Assembly (NCBI GenBank): GCA_021014945.1
Contig: MU266338.1
Coordinates: 1 to 64,000, forward strand
Source of the DNA: Leucogyrophana mollusca
Lineage: Eukaryota > Basidiomycota > Agaricomycetes > Boletales
Reading direction: 5' to 3'
Length of the DNA stretch: 64,000 nt
Part shown: piece after piece, positions 48,237 through 60,779 of the stretch
Numbering within the stretch: position 1 is the stretch's first letter
Layout of the letters: each line of letters opens with the position of its first letter
Position numbers and translations under genes: made by a program
Notes under the pieces: model-generated
What the model saw: the letters and a program-made list of their open reading frames with translations, nothing else
What the model was told of the DNA's origin: nothing
Databases searched by the model: none

Positions 48237-50099
48237 ATGTCTTTCCATCTGGACGCTGTCATCACCCTTGCTGACGGCCTGTACAACTGGACGTCGGCGG
48301 CGACTAGCACGAAGAGGCTCGCAAAGAAGGTCCCTCGGGAGCAACCCAACAAGGCGCTGGTCCTGGCGATCAATTCGGGCGACCTCACCAGCCAGCGTAC
48401 GGATCGCAAGGAGCGCAGTCAAGTCTTCAAGGACACTTTCGGTGCACTCTGGTCGACATACCGCGCGGGAGAACCGGGACAGACCCTCGAGCAGAAGAAG
48501 GACCGTATCTTCTGGAAGCTTGTGTCTGAGCTCGGCATCGGCATCAGATACCGTGACGTCGTCCTCGTCAGCCCTCCCGCTCAGTTCAAGTCCATCGGAC
48601 ATCAGCTCGTAGGCTCACTCGCCAAGCAGAAGGTACCGTACCGGAACGCCACAGTGGAGAAGCAGGACGCGTTAACAGCCCAAGTCAAAGCCCTCACCCA
48701 ACTCCGCAATGACGATCTCCTCGCTTTCAACCGAATGCTTCTTGAGAAGGATTCGACCATTGCTGCAATATCTGACAAGAACGACCAAGCACATAGGCAG
48801 CTCCGAGTGGACCTTGAGGACGCACGCACGAAGGCCAATGATCTCTGTATCGCGCTTGAGGACCTGTCCGATAAGGACCTCGCCAACACCAATACGATTT
48901 CAGCTCTCCGCCAAGCATTTGCATCCCTCGCCTGCCGACATGAAGAAGCCCACGTTATGTTCCAGCGCAATCTATCCGCGAAGCAGAAGATTATCGACGA
49001 CTTGACCAGCAGGCTCGAATCAGATGCAAAGCTCCGCCTGGATCTAGAGGATGCTCGCACTGAGGCCGTAAACGCCGCCATTGCGATTGAGGACCTGACC
49101 GACAAGGACCTCGCCAACACCAACATGATTTCCGGACTTCAGAAGACCCTTCACTCCGTTGCCCGCCGTCAAGAGCAAGAGCAGTTTATGTTTCACGAGG
49201 ATCTATCCGCGAAACAGAACGCGATCAATGACTTGACAAGCGAGCTGAAAAAGACGAAGGACCTCCTCGCTTCCAAGACCAACGAACTGGAGGACCTTCG
49301 GTACGAAAAGGAGATCCTACAAGAAAGGCCGCTAGCCAGGCGTCGAGCAGGCTTCAAGGACGACAAGATCGCCAACTACCGTGAAGTATCGCAACTCAAG
49401 GATACAATCTTGCTCCTCGCCAACTCGAACGCTGCGCTCGAAGCTGAACTTGCGGCACTTTCTTCAGTAGGTGATCGTGCTCCAGAACCCCCGGTCAGTG
49501 ATGTTCTTGACGAGGACTTCTCGCTGGAGTCTTCATCGCCTTCTTCGTACACTCCTTCCTTAACTGGCGACGGTATCGTCTTCGGACCAACCGCGGACAG
49601 CACCTTTGACGAGGGTCAGCCGCGTGTCTCCCCGCACTCGAACTTCAGCCAGAGTTTCTTCTCCCATCGCACCTTTTGGGATCTTACCGACCCATCCGCA
49701 CAACCCGCCACTCCCCCTTCCTTATCTACCGCCCTTAACCGCAACGTCAGTACCCCCCTCGACAACGCGGCTTCACCATCATCCGACTTCACCTCCAACG
49801 CCAGAAACAGCACCACCCCGGGTGACATCTTCACTGATGTACCTCGACTCCACTTCTACTTTTCGCCGACAATCACACCTCCCACCACACCACCCGCACT
49901 CACCCTCCCTTCTCCTTCAGATGCGACGCGTCCCATCCGTCCGCTGAAGCCCTCAAAAGTCGTCCTGACTCCACTCCGACTGCCCTTGTGGCCGTCACTA
50001 GTCGACGTGGATGAAGACAACATTCCTTGGACGCGCAAGCGCCTCAAGTCGCAGCTCGAGCCTTTCCGAAAGCACAAGAGACCGTACATTGCATGAACC
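48237..50099 (+). CDS. Intronless coiled-coil protein with an internal duplication, unknown
   Basis: A single open frame of 619 codons plus the stop, in a region where almost every other gene has several introns. The N-terminal ~140 residues are a mixed domain (FHLDAVITLADGLYNWTSA, FGALWSTYRAGEPGQTLEQK). Residues ~145-410 are a long coiled coil. Inside it a ~77-residue unit occurs twice, with LRVDLEDARTKAN / LRLDLEDARTEAV, EDLSDKDLANTNTIS / EDLTDKDLANTNMIS and LSAKQ in both. The C-terminal 200 residues are disordered Ser/Thr/Pro. It has a TATA box and strong codon bias toward C-ending codons. No family was recognised. Confidence 0.85.
48808..49245 (+). repeat. Internal duplication in the coiled-coil gene
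   Basis: Two in-frame units, about 48808-49014 and 49039-49245, encode similar helical segments (LEDART, DLSDKDLANTN / DLTDKDLANTN, QRNLSAKQKIIDDLTS / HEDLSAKQNAINDLTS). Similarity is also visible in DNA (GACCTCGCCAACACCAA in both), suggesting a fairly recent duplication. Confidence 0.75.
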
Positions 50100-50983
50100 A
50101 CAGACATCTAATTTGCGTCATCTCGGCGAATATTTCCAGATCTATCATTGGTGAGTATCGCAGTTCACTCTCACCACCTCCTTTCTGATCGCCAGTGGAT
50201 CTTAGGCACACGGACAGCACGCTACTTGCATTTATGGCTCTCGCCTACATTCGTTAACCCCACATCTCTATCCACACATCTCTACACACTCGACGCCGGC
50301 CCCGGGAGAACACATGGCGACAATCGGCTGTTCTTGGACCGTTTATCGTGTCCGCTCAAGCCAGATCCCCGCCTGTATTTGTTTTCCCGCACTTCTAGTC
50401 AGTACACTGGCATTGCTTTCATCTGCTTGGAACTTACTGTCGTCACATTTTAACAGTTAGGCCCACATGATGTTACACGCCAACAATGCTTGTTCTTGGA
50501 CCGTCAAACGTGTCCGTTCGAGTCGCTTGGTTGTAGGGTCATATCTCTTTCGTCGATGTGATATCCCATTTCTTCCACTCGTACTTGTATTCCTGAACTT
50601 CCTTGCCCTCTCGTCCTGTATTTCACTTACGATTTGTCTCAGCTACGTAGCTACCGCCATCGGACGATATTTTGTAGACCAGATTCACATAGCTCAGTCC
50701 GTGTTGTTCAAGATGAATATCATAAATTTTGTCATTCTCAGCATGGGTTCACGTACCAGCGTGGGCTGACCTTGAATCACCTTCTAAGGCATGAAACGTC
50801 GGATTCCAGGTCTTGTCTCGTTATCCAGGTGTATAACGACTGTAAATACCTCGCATGGCGCTGAATACTGTATAGACTCGAAGCCCCAGATTTGTTGCTA
50901 TGATACATGTTTATCTTGATTGTGTATGTTATATAAGTGAGCGGATCCCTGACGAAAGGTGTCTTTCCGAGGGACGGAGGCGG
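50100..50983. other. Intergenic with a weak direct repeat
   Basis: No supported gene in about 880 bp between tail-to-tail genes. A pair of similar ~37 bp segments is present at about 50330 and 50492 (GTTCTTGGACCGT then CGTGTCCG). The open frame at 50467-50769 is not supported. Confidence 0.4.
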
Positions 50984-52356
50984 TCAGGGTAGGTGGTCAA
51001 TATAGTGCGACGTGATATCGAAGAAAGTCCATAGAAGTCCATGGGTCGTGAGACTTCGCACTGCGCTGACACCGAGACCGCGATAGATACGTGCGACACC
51101 AGCGAGTATTGGCTTTGGGTCGTTGGGATCAGGACCTACGACATGTGTTTTCAGCACGACAGATTGCCGGTGCAACAACATTGCCTTACCTCGCACGAGG
51201 CGACGAAGAGTATCCCACACTCCTCTCGGAGGGGTGCCCGCCAAGGCACGCTGTTGGACCTTGGTTTTTACTCTAAATCGAGACATGAGAACAACGTCAC
51301 GCGGTCATGGGCCTGAACTCACACGTCGAGGGGATAAATAAGTGCCCAGGACGTCACACCAGCCAATGAACCACAAACGAAAGGGATTAATGATACGGGT
51401 ATTGGAAGCCAAAGAGGTGTTGGGCCTTGCTCGCCAGACCGTTGTCGCCCAAGTAAATGTCGCATAGCGTCATATTCGAAGAAATATAGTGCAGTTCCTG
51501 CGGTGTCTCGAACTGTTCCAGAAGTAAGTACTGACCATGGCGATGTAGATGGGAACACGGACGAAAATGAAGGCTGAACCCAGTGTAGAGTCCGGATAAA
51601 CCGTCCCGCCTGAATATTTCACGAACGGCATCCATAGTATTTGGGGGCTTGACGAGATTGATACCCTTGCTTGCAGCAATGGTGTATTCTAATTGTCGGC
51701 GAACCTATGGCTATAGACTCAGTATTCGGGCACAGTTCAATAAATGGACACTGGAGCCAAACCTTGACCAGCTCGAAAGCTACACGCCATTTGTTAACCA
51801 ATGCTGATGATATCATGGCTTGAACACTCACGAGCACTGCCAAAGGATATCAAAGAACCAGACAAAGCACCGCTGATGCCTCCGGTCATCGCAGCATCCA
51901 CCATCCTGTTCCGATTAAAGTACTGATGATTGCGACAGTAGTCCTTGGTTCCGCTATATATGGTGAATGAAGCAGCACCTGGGCAAGGTCAGATGTTATG
52001 CATAGCACAAGCTGAGCCCGAGGACGTACGGACAAAGGATATCGTCATAAGAGGTATCCATAACCCACGATAGAATCCCTTCACGCCCTCTTCGCGATAA
52101 ACGAGGCCGGCGAGTCTCACCACGGAGATCCGGGTCTTCGTAGTCTGTAGTCTCGACTTGAGCGAGTCCAACTGAGAAATATTAGGATTAGAGCTGTTGC
52201 CGTGGGGAAAGGAATAAATTTACTGGATATCCAGCGAACGTTGATATGTAGCTCGCCGAAAGAGCACACACTACCGACTTGTTGCCTGAGTGAACAAAAA
52301 CTCTGTGAGTTGCGTCACACGTGTATTTCAAGCGCACGTACGCCGCAGAATATCAT
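50984..52356 (-). CDS. Mitochondrial carrier (SLC25) family protein
   Basis: A multi-exon minus-strand gene ending at 50984. The three carrier repeats are recognisable: AGYPLDSLKSRLQTTKT with GVKGFYRGLWIPL; APFELVKVRRQLEYTIAAS with DGLSGLYTGFSLHF and RDTAGTALYFFEYD; and IYPLDVVKTKVQQRAL with ARIYRGLGVSAVRSL. The first repeat has Pro-Leu-Asp in place of Pro-x-Asp with aromatic x. Carriers move metabolites across the inner membrane; the substrate is not evident. The spacing resembles yeast YFR045W-type carriers. The N-terminal exon (start near 52356, MIFCG) is tentative; from STFAGYP onward the structure is solid. Confidence 0.8.
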
Positions 52357-52776
52357 TGACCGAGGCTCGATCAAACCAAGGATTGGATGGCCTGCTGTTG
52401 AGCGGTAAATACTTGGCAATCTAATGTGAATGTGAATGTTGCTTGCCTTGTTCCATCCATGAAGTGCTTTGCGCTGGATAGAACAAGTAGTTCGTGCTTT
52501 TGCACGTCGCGGACGTGAATGTCCTTTGCAAGGCGATGATGGAGTCGGTGGAGATATATGTGTGGTTGGAGCCAGAAAGAAGAACTCAAGAGGAGTGAAA
52601 AATAGGGCCCGGTATGTGCAAGGCTCAAAGTCACGCTTCCACAAAGTGCTATTGCCAAATGTGGCGGTCATAATCTCCTGTTGGAGACAGATCGGGACAA
52701 GGAATCAGGCAAGGGCGTGCGTGAATCATTACAGAGGTGTTATTGTAGGTGATAATATAGAGGTACTAAATAGTCG
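52357..52776. other. Intergenic, no supported gene
   Basis: About 420 bp between the carrier start and the RRN6-like stop, both on the minus strand. Antisense frames here show no domain. Confidence 0.4.
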
Positions 52777-55700
52777 TTAGAACCCGCCCAGTCTCTTTTT
52801 CGCAGGCTTCTTTAAAGTCGCCCGACCGCCATGCACCCCCGGAAGTACCTGCGTACTAGCCATAAAATCTTGCGACGACGGTATGGTTCCGGCGTCGAGG
52901 GACATCTGAGTGCTGGAACGATACTCCATGCCTTGCGAGAACGCGTGAGAGGGCTGCCACCTGTCGACGATCTGCGTGGGGCGCGGTGGGGCCGCGGCGA
53001 CTACAAGCGGAGGACGCTGGGAGGGCATGATAGTGCTTTGTGTGGCACCAGGAGTGGGAGGAGGGGTGCGTTTCCGACGCAATGCGGGCTCCTGGATTAC
53101 GCACGACTCATCATATGGATCGCGATAGTTGTAGGTCTCGGTGTCTGCACCCACTTCCCATTCCGCTAGCAGCAACCTTACTCCCAGTGTGCTTGTTAGC
53201 TGAGCGTCCCTTGGAGCGTTTCCGTCCTGCTCCTTTGCGGCGTCTATGTAGTGATCAACTCTGGCCTTGTGGACAGGTCGTAGATGGCCGAATTGTACCT
53301 CCGGAGGCTCGTCACTCAGCGACAAACCTTCTGTGCCAGTGGATATTACTTCAACACCATGGTCGACCAGGTAAGAACGAGATTTGGAGAGTGATTGTGC
53401 AGAAAATACATCAGATGCCAAGGCTAGGTCAAGAACGAGCTGTTCGCGGGAGTGTACTTCTCGCCGCACCGACGAGGCTGGTCTGTCGGAGGCTACGTCG
53501 AGGTCGAGCTCGCCCAAGCGATCATACATTACTCGCCAATTATCTGACAGGTCAGGACTGAAGTGGCTGATAGTTTGCCTAAGATTGTGATGCCAGGAGG
53601 CGCGCTCGACCAATTGTTGAATGGGAAGACCTTTTTCAATCAGTGCCTGATATCCTCTCGAATTATTGATGGTTCCCTCGGTCAGAAAATCGGCTCGGGA
53701 AGCCGGGCCCGGCTCACTACCAGTGCGAAAAGTCACATCAAATCTGCAAGCAAAAGGGTAAGCTGGCTGTCGTGTACTTAACGAAAAAGCTTGTTACCCA
53801 GTCAGCATATTCTCAGTCGGGACATCCGACTGCCAAAACTGGGCCAGTTTCTTCAGCATGCCATCAAACTCATCCGCGCTGACTGCTGCATGGTCGTCGG
53901 ACTCTAGGGTAAAGACTCCTACACATTCTGGCGTTAATTTCGACACCACCATAGAGAACCAGTAACAAACTTGAGAAGGCGCCATGGAGATTGATTTCGC
54001 TCAGTTCTCTATCCTCCAAGTGCCCTGAGTCAGGTTGAAGGGTTGCTGCCCGTCTGTCCAAGGCTTGCACCTCTGTAGACCAGCGATGTGTTGGATATGC
54101 GTCATGGGCCGGTTCCTCAGTGGTAGAATAGCGAAGATCCTGGCGATGCACGCTTCCTTGTGGGGAAAGCTTGAGGAGCGAAATGTCATCTCCAGACGGA
54201 CGGACGAACACCGAGTGACCAGCCGTCGGGGCGTACATGCTACCGTGACAAGGAAGGTATGTAGGCAGGTCAGTGCAACGAACGAGGTTGTCCACATGAC
54301 GGGCGACGCTGTAAACTGTAACGAGTCCACTCTTGCGAGAAGTCAAAAAGGTGAGAGGGCCTGTTCGAAAAGCATGAGAGGGAGTAAAATGTGTATTCTT
54401 CTGTAAAACCGACTTTGGTGTCGATACACAGTCCTTGCCTCCAGGGTGCGGTCACGCTGTCGGCTATGTTTGAAACTTAGCAGTGGCCTTCGGCGGAACC
54501 TATTATCGAGCCAAATTATTTCTGATGTCGTGACAAGGCGAAGCGAATGATCTAGTGCTGGAGGCTCGATGGACGTAATGATGTTTGAGCAGTTCTTGAT
54601 GGAGTAAACATCTGAGAATGGATCGTTGCTCTGTACAAACCGTGAGCGTATGTCGATAAAATCATCTGTTAGCGGCATACCCGGAAATCGATGAATCCAA
54701 CAGATTTGCAGGACGCTAGATAACACCCTTGATCAAATGCAGTTAAGCCAAGCCTCCAGAATGAATCGGTCTGGGGTTCAAAAGCCAAACTCTTGCTCGC
54801 TTGTATAGATTGGCTGTGACAAATTGAAGGTTACTCGTGACTTGAGAAGAAACTGCACCACGTACAATGCCTTTCCGCCTGGGTACACGCTACACCGGTG
54901 AATGTGACCATGGTCGTTGACCAAAATGATGTTCGAACCAGTCGACGATATCTTGCTGTCGACGACGGATCTATCGCCCATGTCTGAACGAAAAATATCG
55001 ATTTGTCTGCTTACTTGGGGAGTATCGCTTTGCAGATCGATAGTCACCATAGATGTTGCGGACATGGTGCGGACAAGCACAAAGTTCAAGCGTGAAAGAC
55101 CTGTTTCTGCTAAGGAGATGCTTGTCGGAGGCACGATATGTTGAATGGGCGTCTCAAATCTATGGCTTGAACGACCAGAGGCTTCAAATATGGATGAATT
55201 TTCTGCTTCGTTGACTAATAGGGACACGTCTAATGAGATGCAGCTGTGATTAGTATTCGATGCACTCGGCAGAAGAGGTGCGTATGCGGTTCTCACTGAG
55301 ATCACTGTTGAATTCGCCCATAGGGAATAGAACAAACGAGGTATCCTGCTTCTGGTATGAAGGCACGACTTCAAGTAGGTTCCCGGAGTACGGATCAAAA
55401 TCGGACAGGTCCCTGGCGAGTGTTGCGTCGGCTTCGAGCTCCTCCTTCATGAGCTCTGCGGGGAAATCTACGTCAGGAATATAGGTTCGCAGAAAATGGG
55501 GCTGTCGACGTGACGCTGTCAAAAGGGCTAGGTGGAAATCGTATCTGACTACCTACGCCTTGTTGCGCTCGTTTGACGATGTAATCGTTGGACATCCTCA
55601 ATGGTGGAGAACGAGTTTCAGGGAAAACCGTGACCGAGGCACCCCTTGAAGATGGCCTCATTCCTGGCAGTACATTCAGAATTAAGAGAGTGCAGTCTGT

Positions 55701-55921
55701 CAGCGGCCATGATGCTGACCGTCTGAAGTATCCAGCGCTGTCGTCCATCTCATTCGTCCTTCCCGAGCAACCAAAGTAGCACCACCTATGGTGCCATAAT
55801 CGAGGTGAGGATATTGCCAGATATCGACGTGCTGCTGCTGCGCGTTGCCCTTTCCTTTCTTCTTGGCCGACTTTTGCTCGCTCGAGGCGATACTTCGTTC
55901 ATCTGCTGGCCAATAATCCAT
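52777..55921 (-). CDS. RRN6-like RNA polymerase I core factor subunit
   Basis: A large multi-exon minus-strand gene of roughly 900 residues. It starts MDYWPADERSIASSEQKSA, followed by HLDYGTIGGATLV. The first half is beta-rich (VVPSYQKQDTSFVLFPMGEF, SKISSTGSNIILVNDHGHI, ALDHSLRLVTTSEIIWLDNR, SGLVTVYSVARH), consistent with a beta-propeller. The second half is helical, ending with a disordered basic tail, KKPAKKRLGGF. The overall plan and the C-terminal ending resemble RRN6 of the Pol I core factor, which binds the rDNA promoter. The assignment rests on recalled similarity and is moderate. Introns at 55719, near 55280 and near 54790 were solved by frame. It is head-to-head with uL3m, 142 bp between starts. 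Confidence 0.62.
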
Positions 55922-56063
55922 TCCATTTGGACGTGTTCTTCAGTGAACGAGAAAGAGTTAGGTCAAGGCTGAGGGCCAATCTGTATGAAGATCGAAATAT
56001 TTGAAAGCCCGACATTATAATTATTTTACCTTCTGTCTTCTGCCTGACACAACGCTGGCGACG

Positions 56064-57237
56064 ATGCTCAGACTCTGGACACTCGCACAGCGACCACAGG
56101 CAGCGCTTCAACAATGTCGGCTGTTGCATTCCACAGTAGTTAAATGTGCCCAGGCTGCAGAGACAAAAGCACCATCCTCGTCGGGAAAATGGACACCTAG
56201 TTCAATTCGTACGGGACTCATCGCCCGCAAACGGGGAATGACAGCAATGTGGGACGACCACGGCGCACGAGTACCTGTGACAGTCCTTCAGGTATATTTA
56301 ACTCTAATTTCAACCGGTCGACGCGTTCATGTAATGTTGCAGTTGGAAAACTGCCAAGTCACTGCAAACATTGTCCATGTGCGCCCTGACCGCTCAGAAT
56401 ATCACGCCGTCCAACTTGGCGCGTCTGATCGTCCGAAACGGACGACTACACGTCAAATGAGAGGTCACTTCAGTAAGGCGAGAGTGAAACCGAAGTATGT
56501 TGTGAAAGAGTTCCCCGTGACAGCTGACGCGCACGTTCCCGTTGGTGAGCATAGAGCTTTCCTGCAAGAGTCTTTCTGATTTTCTCGTTTCAACTGTGAC
56601 AGGGACCACTTTATCCGCCGTACATTTTGTCCCGGGCCAGTTCGTTGACGTCATTGCGAATTCGTGCGTATCTCCGTGTTTGACATGCCATCTGATCCTG
56701 ACATACTGTCATCTTGCTGCAGGATTGGCAAAGGTTTCCAGGGAGCCATGAAACGATGGAACTTCAAGGGCTTACGCGCCAGTCACGGTGTCTCCGTCTC
56801 ACACAGATCTGCTGGTACCACAGGCCAGAATCAGGTCCGTCACACTCATAAGCGAAAGATATAACTCTTCACGAATCACATTCTCACAGGATCCCGGTCG
56901 AGTGTGGCCCGGCAGGAAAATGGCCGGACGGCTGGGTGGTGAACGCACAACTGTCCAAAATCTGACCGTCGTTCGCGTTGACACGGCTCTGGATTTGATT
57001 TTCGTGAAGGGAGCCGTTCCGGGCGTGGACGACGCACAGGTCTTGGTACGCGATGCGAAAAAACGACTGGTCAGCGCAGCAACGGTCAACCAAGCGAAGG
57101 GCCTGTACGAGAAAGTACTACCGAAGGGAGTCGATGATTTACCCTTCCCGGCGGGGACTAAAGAGATGGCGAAGACACTCCCTCCTGTTATCGAGGCTCC
57201 ATCCAAGCGAAGCAGCCCTTTCATCCCTAGGGAATAA
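56064..57237 (+). CDS. Mitochondrial large-subunit ribosomal protein uL3m
   Basis: Five exons: 56064-56291, 56343-56544, 56603-56663, 56723-56834, 56890-57237, giving 316 aa. The N-terminus is a presequence ([17 protein letters not shown]). L3 hallmarks are [78 protein letters not shown] and [20 protein letters not shown]. It is a core protein of the mitoribosome near the peptidyl-transferase centre. A codon split across the exon 3/4 junction (TC|G) gives ANSIGKGFQG. The C-terminal extension of about 60 residues is Pro/Lys-rich. Confidence 0.93.
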
Positions 57238-57961
57238 ATGCTGTCCCACCCTTGCTACGAATACCTTTCTCTATCTGATCGGCTTTGCTATAAAATGCAG
57301 CCAGCATAGGTCTAAGCACAGTCACGAGTAGTGAGTGACTCGCTTTCAGTCGAAAATCTACTTGTATATCTCCGGCATTGATGGTTTTGAAGATGCGCGA
57401 GTTCCGTTTTATTTCCGGCACCGTGTTACCAATTGTAGGCAATCAGTCTAACCCCCGATCCCGTGATGTCCTAAATCATCCCCGAAGCCTGGAGCCATAT
57501 CAACTTCCCAGGAGTCCATCTCTGATGTACGCGACCGTGTGTTTCACACTTGATGCTCGCAATCAGGCGTACACTGCAACTAGCCAGATCACTACATGTG
57601 TCCGAGCCATGATGGCATGACCTGCGGTGTTACAGTTAGCGCATGGATGAGAGATGCTCTAATTCAGATGCATTTTCTTCCTCGTTTCTTCTCTCGGTTC
57701 CAGCTGACTGATGTCCAGTCGAGCTGCACTGCCCTTCTGGCTTCCATCAAGGCGGATCACGCACTTGTGATTTATAGTTCGGCGAGGATAAGAAAGGAGC
57801 ATCAAAATCTCAGCGGCCACAATTTTAGGTGGTCGGCGTTCCTATTTCTGACCGTATATATTCTATACAGGTGTCCTGGGACTACCAGCGTCTTATAACC
57901 CCACTAATTCAACGTCCGTTTCATACCCTTCCTCTCACTCGTCTTGTCGGGAGAGTTTCAA
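57238..57961. other. Intergenic, no supported gene
   Basis: About 720 bp between two plus-strand genes. No domain-bearing open frame or RNA gene was recognised. Confidence 0.4.
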
Positions 57962-59617
57962 ATGGTAGACCAAGTCGTCAAGGCTTCGGCAGACCAAGTC
58001 GCCAAGGCTTCTGCTGGGCTGCACGTCGCTGAAGTGTCCTTTGTTTCTATCACCCTTATCATATACGACCATGTCATTACACTGCAAGAAGAGGTAGGGT
58101 GCTTAACATCCTTATGTCCCTCTGCTAACCCTGTCCGCTAGGTCGAGTATTTCTGGTCTGGACCATGGACGATATCAAGAGTCTTATATCTGACTGTACG
58201 ATCGAACATTTCGACGCGAATCTTTGCTCACCTTCCATGTACCTCCACAGATTCGATATCTTGCACTGGCCCTCGCATTGTACGTCGATAAACTCGGTTG
58301 ACGAAAATGCAAATGTCCTGACGGCCTGTTCCCTCGCTCCCAGGTCTGGAATATATGGTAGGCCTTTCCCTGTTGTTCCTCCTAGAACACAAGTTCTACG
58401 TCTTTTGTGCAGTAAATTTTGCTCCACGCCCCACGACTGTAAGCACCTGACTTAGGACCTACTCCCTTTCTGTTGACTGAGTTGGATTGCGTTGGGTATA
58501 GAACATGATGGGTACCGGGGTTTACATCGAAAAGTACGTGCAAGCATTCGGCTCGGTCCCGCCGAAAGTTAGATTGAGGTAGATTGACCGAATATGTCAC
58601 AGAATGGATCCCATCGCACTCTTTTCGTATGTTCTCGTTTTTGTTATTATACTCCTCTGCCAAGGTGCTTTTGTCCGTCAACCTTGGACGTTCTTAGCAT
58701 GCACTAATCAGATCCACTGTACTTGCAGGGGTTGTGGCCCTTCGTGTGTGGTATCTGTTCTCAAGGAACAGGTTCGTTCGAACTTTTGCTGTCACCCTCT
58801 ATCTGTGCAGTATCACCGGCTCCATAACCATGGCTTGCCTTCTCTGGTCGGACATGAAGGCGGAGTTCAATGCGGCAGCCGACCTATTCACCCCGAGTAG
58901 TCTCAGACAGATTTGGATGCTCTACCTTCCTTGCATAGTGGTACACAGCGTGCTTTTCCTTTGCAAGATATACCGAGTCACAACCAGTCACAATACACTT
59001 CGAAATACCCCCCTCCTAGGGCGTATGCTCAAAGAGTGCGTCTCTGACTTGGAGCTTTCGGTTGATGCTGACATACAAGATTAGAGGCAGCCTGATGTAT
59101 TGTTTCGCGACTGGTGAGGGTCCACCAATTCCACCCACACGGCTATAACTCATACTTCTGCAGGATCGCTTCTGTTCTCGATTATTGGGCTGGCGGATGT
59201 GTCAAACATGGACGTAAGCTGTCTGATTTTCGCAGTGTGCTGCCAGAAATAACGCGGCAACGTTAGCTTTACATGCCAGCTTTGCTTTGCTAGTAAGTGC
59301 ATTCCGTTGAACCCCTGAGACATTTGTTTATCCCAGCTGGGTTCCGCAGTTTTGCAGTCGCTGCAATTGTCGTGTCAGTCTGCCGAGCGATGATTAGTAT
59401 CCGTTCATTAGCCACGATGTGGCATGTGGATCCCGAGTGGTTGCTAAATCATGCCGAACTAAGTCGGGTACATTGGAAGAAAGGCAATAACGGCGACCTT
59501 CTGGTAGAATTGGGATCACCCGGGACAGACGATATGAGTATGGATGCGATGGGAACTATCTCGGAGGACCAGTATAGCGCGGTATCGGGCAACGATGGGC
59601 ATAGCAAGAGTATTTGA
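57962..59617 (+). CDS. DUF6533-like multi-pass membrane protein
   Basis: A multi-exon gene. After MVDQVVKASADQVAKASAGL, the DUF6533 start signature appears: SFVSITLIIYDHVITLQEE, VEYFWSGPWTISRVLYL and IRYLALALALYVDKL. Later parts include VALRVWYLFSRNRFVRTF, TLYLCSITGSITMACLLW, IWMLYLPCIVVHSVLFLCKI and SLLFSIIGLADVSNMD, and the C-terminal VVSVCRAMISIRSLATMW with DPEWLLNHAELSRVHWK. This fits the large agaricomycete family of seven-helix proteins with unknown ligand. The exons around 58356-58600 were not resolved; frames there are broken, so the gene may also be damaged. Confidence 0.75.
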
Positions 59618-59950
59618 CGATTGTATGTTAAGTTGATGTATGTACGATGAGACTGTATGTCTCCTTGTTCTAATTAATATCGTCTTCCAAAAGACTGGAC
59701 TTGTGCGTCCAGATTCCTTGTGACCCAGAAGCTCGCGAACTGGGCCTCCGGGAAGGTACTATCTGGAGTACCTATGGCTCGAGCGTCTGTGGGAAGAACG
59801 GACCTCATACCTTCGACTTCCATCATGAAAAGGCACTGGTACATAATACAATAAAAGTCCTGGTATATTGCAGTGAGTCAGATAATTAGGTTATAATAGA
59901 AAGCAGATGTCGATAGTATTTAACGACAAAGATGATTGCCTGATCAGTGA
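59618..59950. other. Spacer between convergent genes
   Basis: About 330 bp between the DUF6533-like stop and the glia maturation factor stop. The 62-codon open frame at 59701-59889 has no support. Confidence 0.4.
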
Positions 59951-60539
59951 CTAGGCAAGAAGTTTGGCGTCGATGACTTCCTTGGTCAGGCCTTCCGCGC
60001 CGTCTCTTATCTCAATGACCTTGCTGACTTCGACCTTGGGTCATCGCATCAGATCGCGGTCATTCTGTATGGCAGAGGTGCTCACGAGGTTCTGGAAATC
60101 AAGGAATGCACTGGCATGCAAGGTCATCATCTTGATTTCACTCGACGATGGCGCCCAGTTGAGTAGTACCAAGGGGAACGATATCCTTCCGTCGGAATGT
60201 TTCAGTTCGTACGACAGCACGACGTATCGAGGTGAATTTTCTGGCAGCTCTGGGCAGGCGTAAGGTCATAGGGTCGATGTTGAAGGATCGGATACGTCTC
60301 ACCTTCCGCCAGATCGTCGATCGATATATTATCGAATTGCTCCACCTCTTCCATGACGAGCTTAGACTTGTCTATCTTGACTACGATTGCTGCGCTTCCT
60401 TGATTGCGCCTCGCAAAACGAAATTTCCTAAGGGCGTCCTTGAGAGGCTGGGGAATATCGACAGTGTGCGACTGGACATCCTAGGTTAATAGTCTGCGAT
60501 AGTGGTGGACTCTGCGAGAATTCTCACTTGGTTGACCAT
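59951..60539 (-). CDS. Glia maturation factor (ADF-H domain, Arp2/3 regulator)
   Basis: Four exons: 60539-60528, 60480-60303, 60249-60086, 60034-59951, giving 145 aa, the family length. The first exon encodes only MVNQ. Conserved parts are LKDALRKFRFARRNQGSAAI, VVKIDKSKLVMEEVEQFDNI, ELPENSPRYVVLSYELKHSD, GRISFPLVLLNWAPSSSEIK, MMTLHASAFLDFQN and the C-terminal VSKVIEIRDGAEGLTKEVID. GMF binds Arp2/3 and promotes debranching of actin filaments. Plus-strand open frames over this locus are shadows. Confidence 0.92.
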
Positions 60540-60779
60540 CGTATGGAGGAGCAAGTGCAGTCAAGGGAATAATTTCGAGATAAGATAACAAACCCTAAAA
60601 TAGCCGATAATACTGGGCATGACAAATGCAAAGTATATCCCGAGTAATGCGTCCTTAGAACGATCTTCTTACTCAACGTATCCTAATGCAACACATGCAC
60701 TACAGCCCTTTCCCGCCCCCATAAAAAGCACTGCACGAGGGCCGCAAGGATTTCACGCACGCTGTCTTTCTTCCTTACT

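Noticed and set aside
59964..60489. Two plus-strand frames of 99 and 85 codons
   Set aside because: They are shadows of the four-exon glia maturation factor gene on the minus strand.
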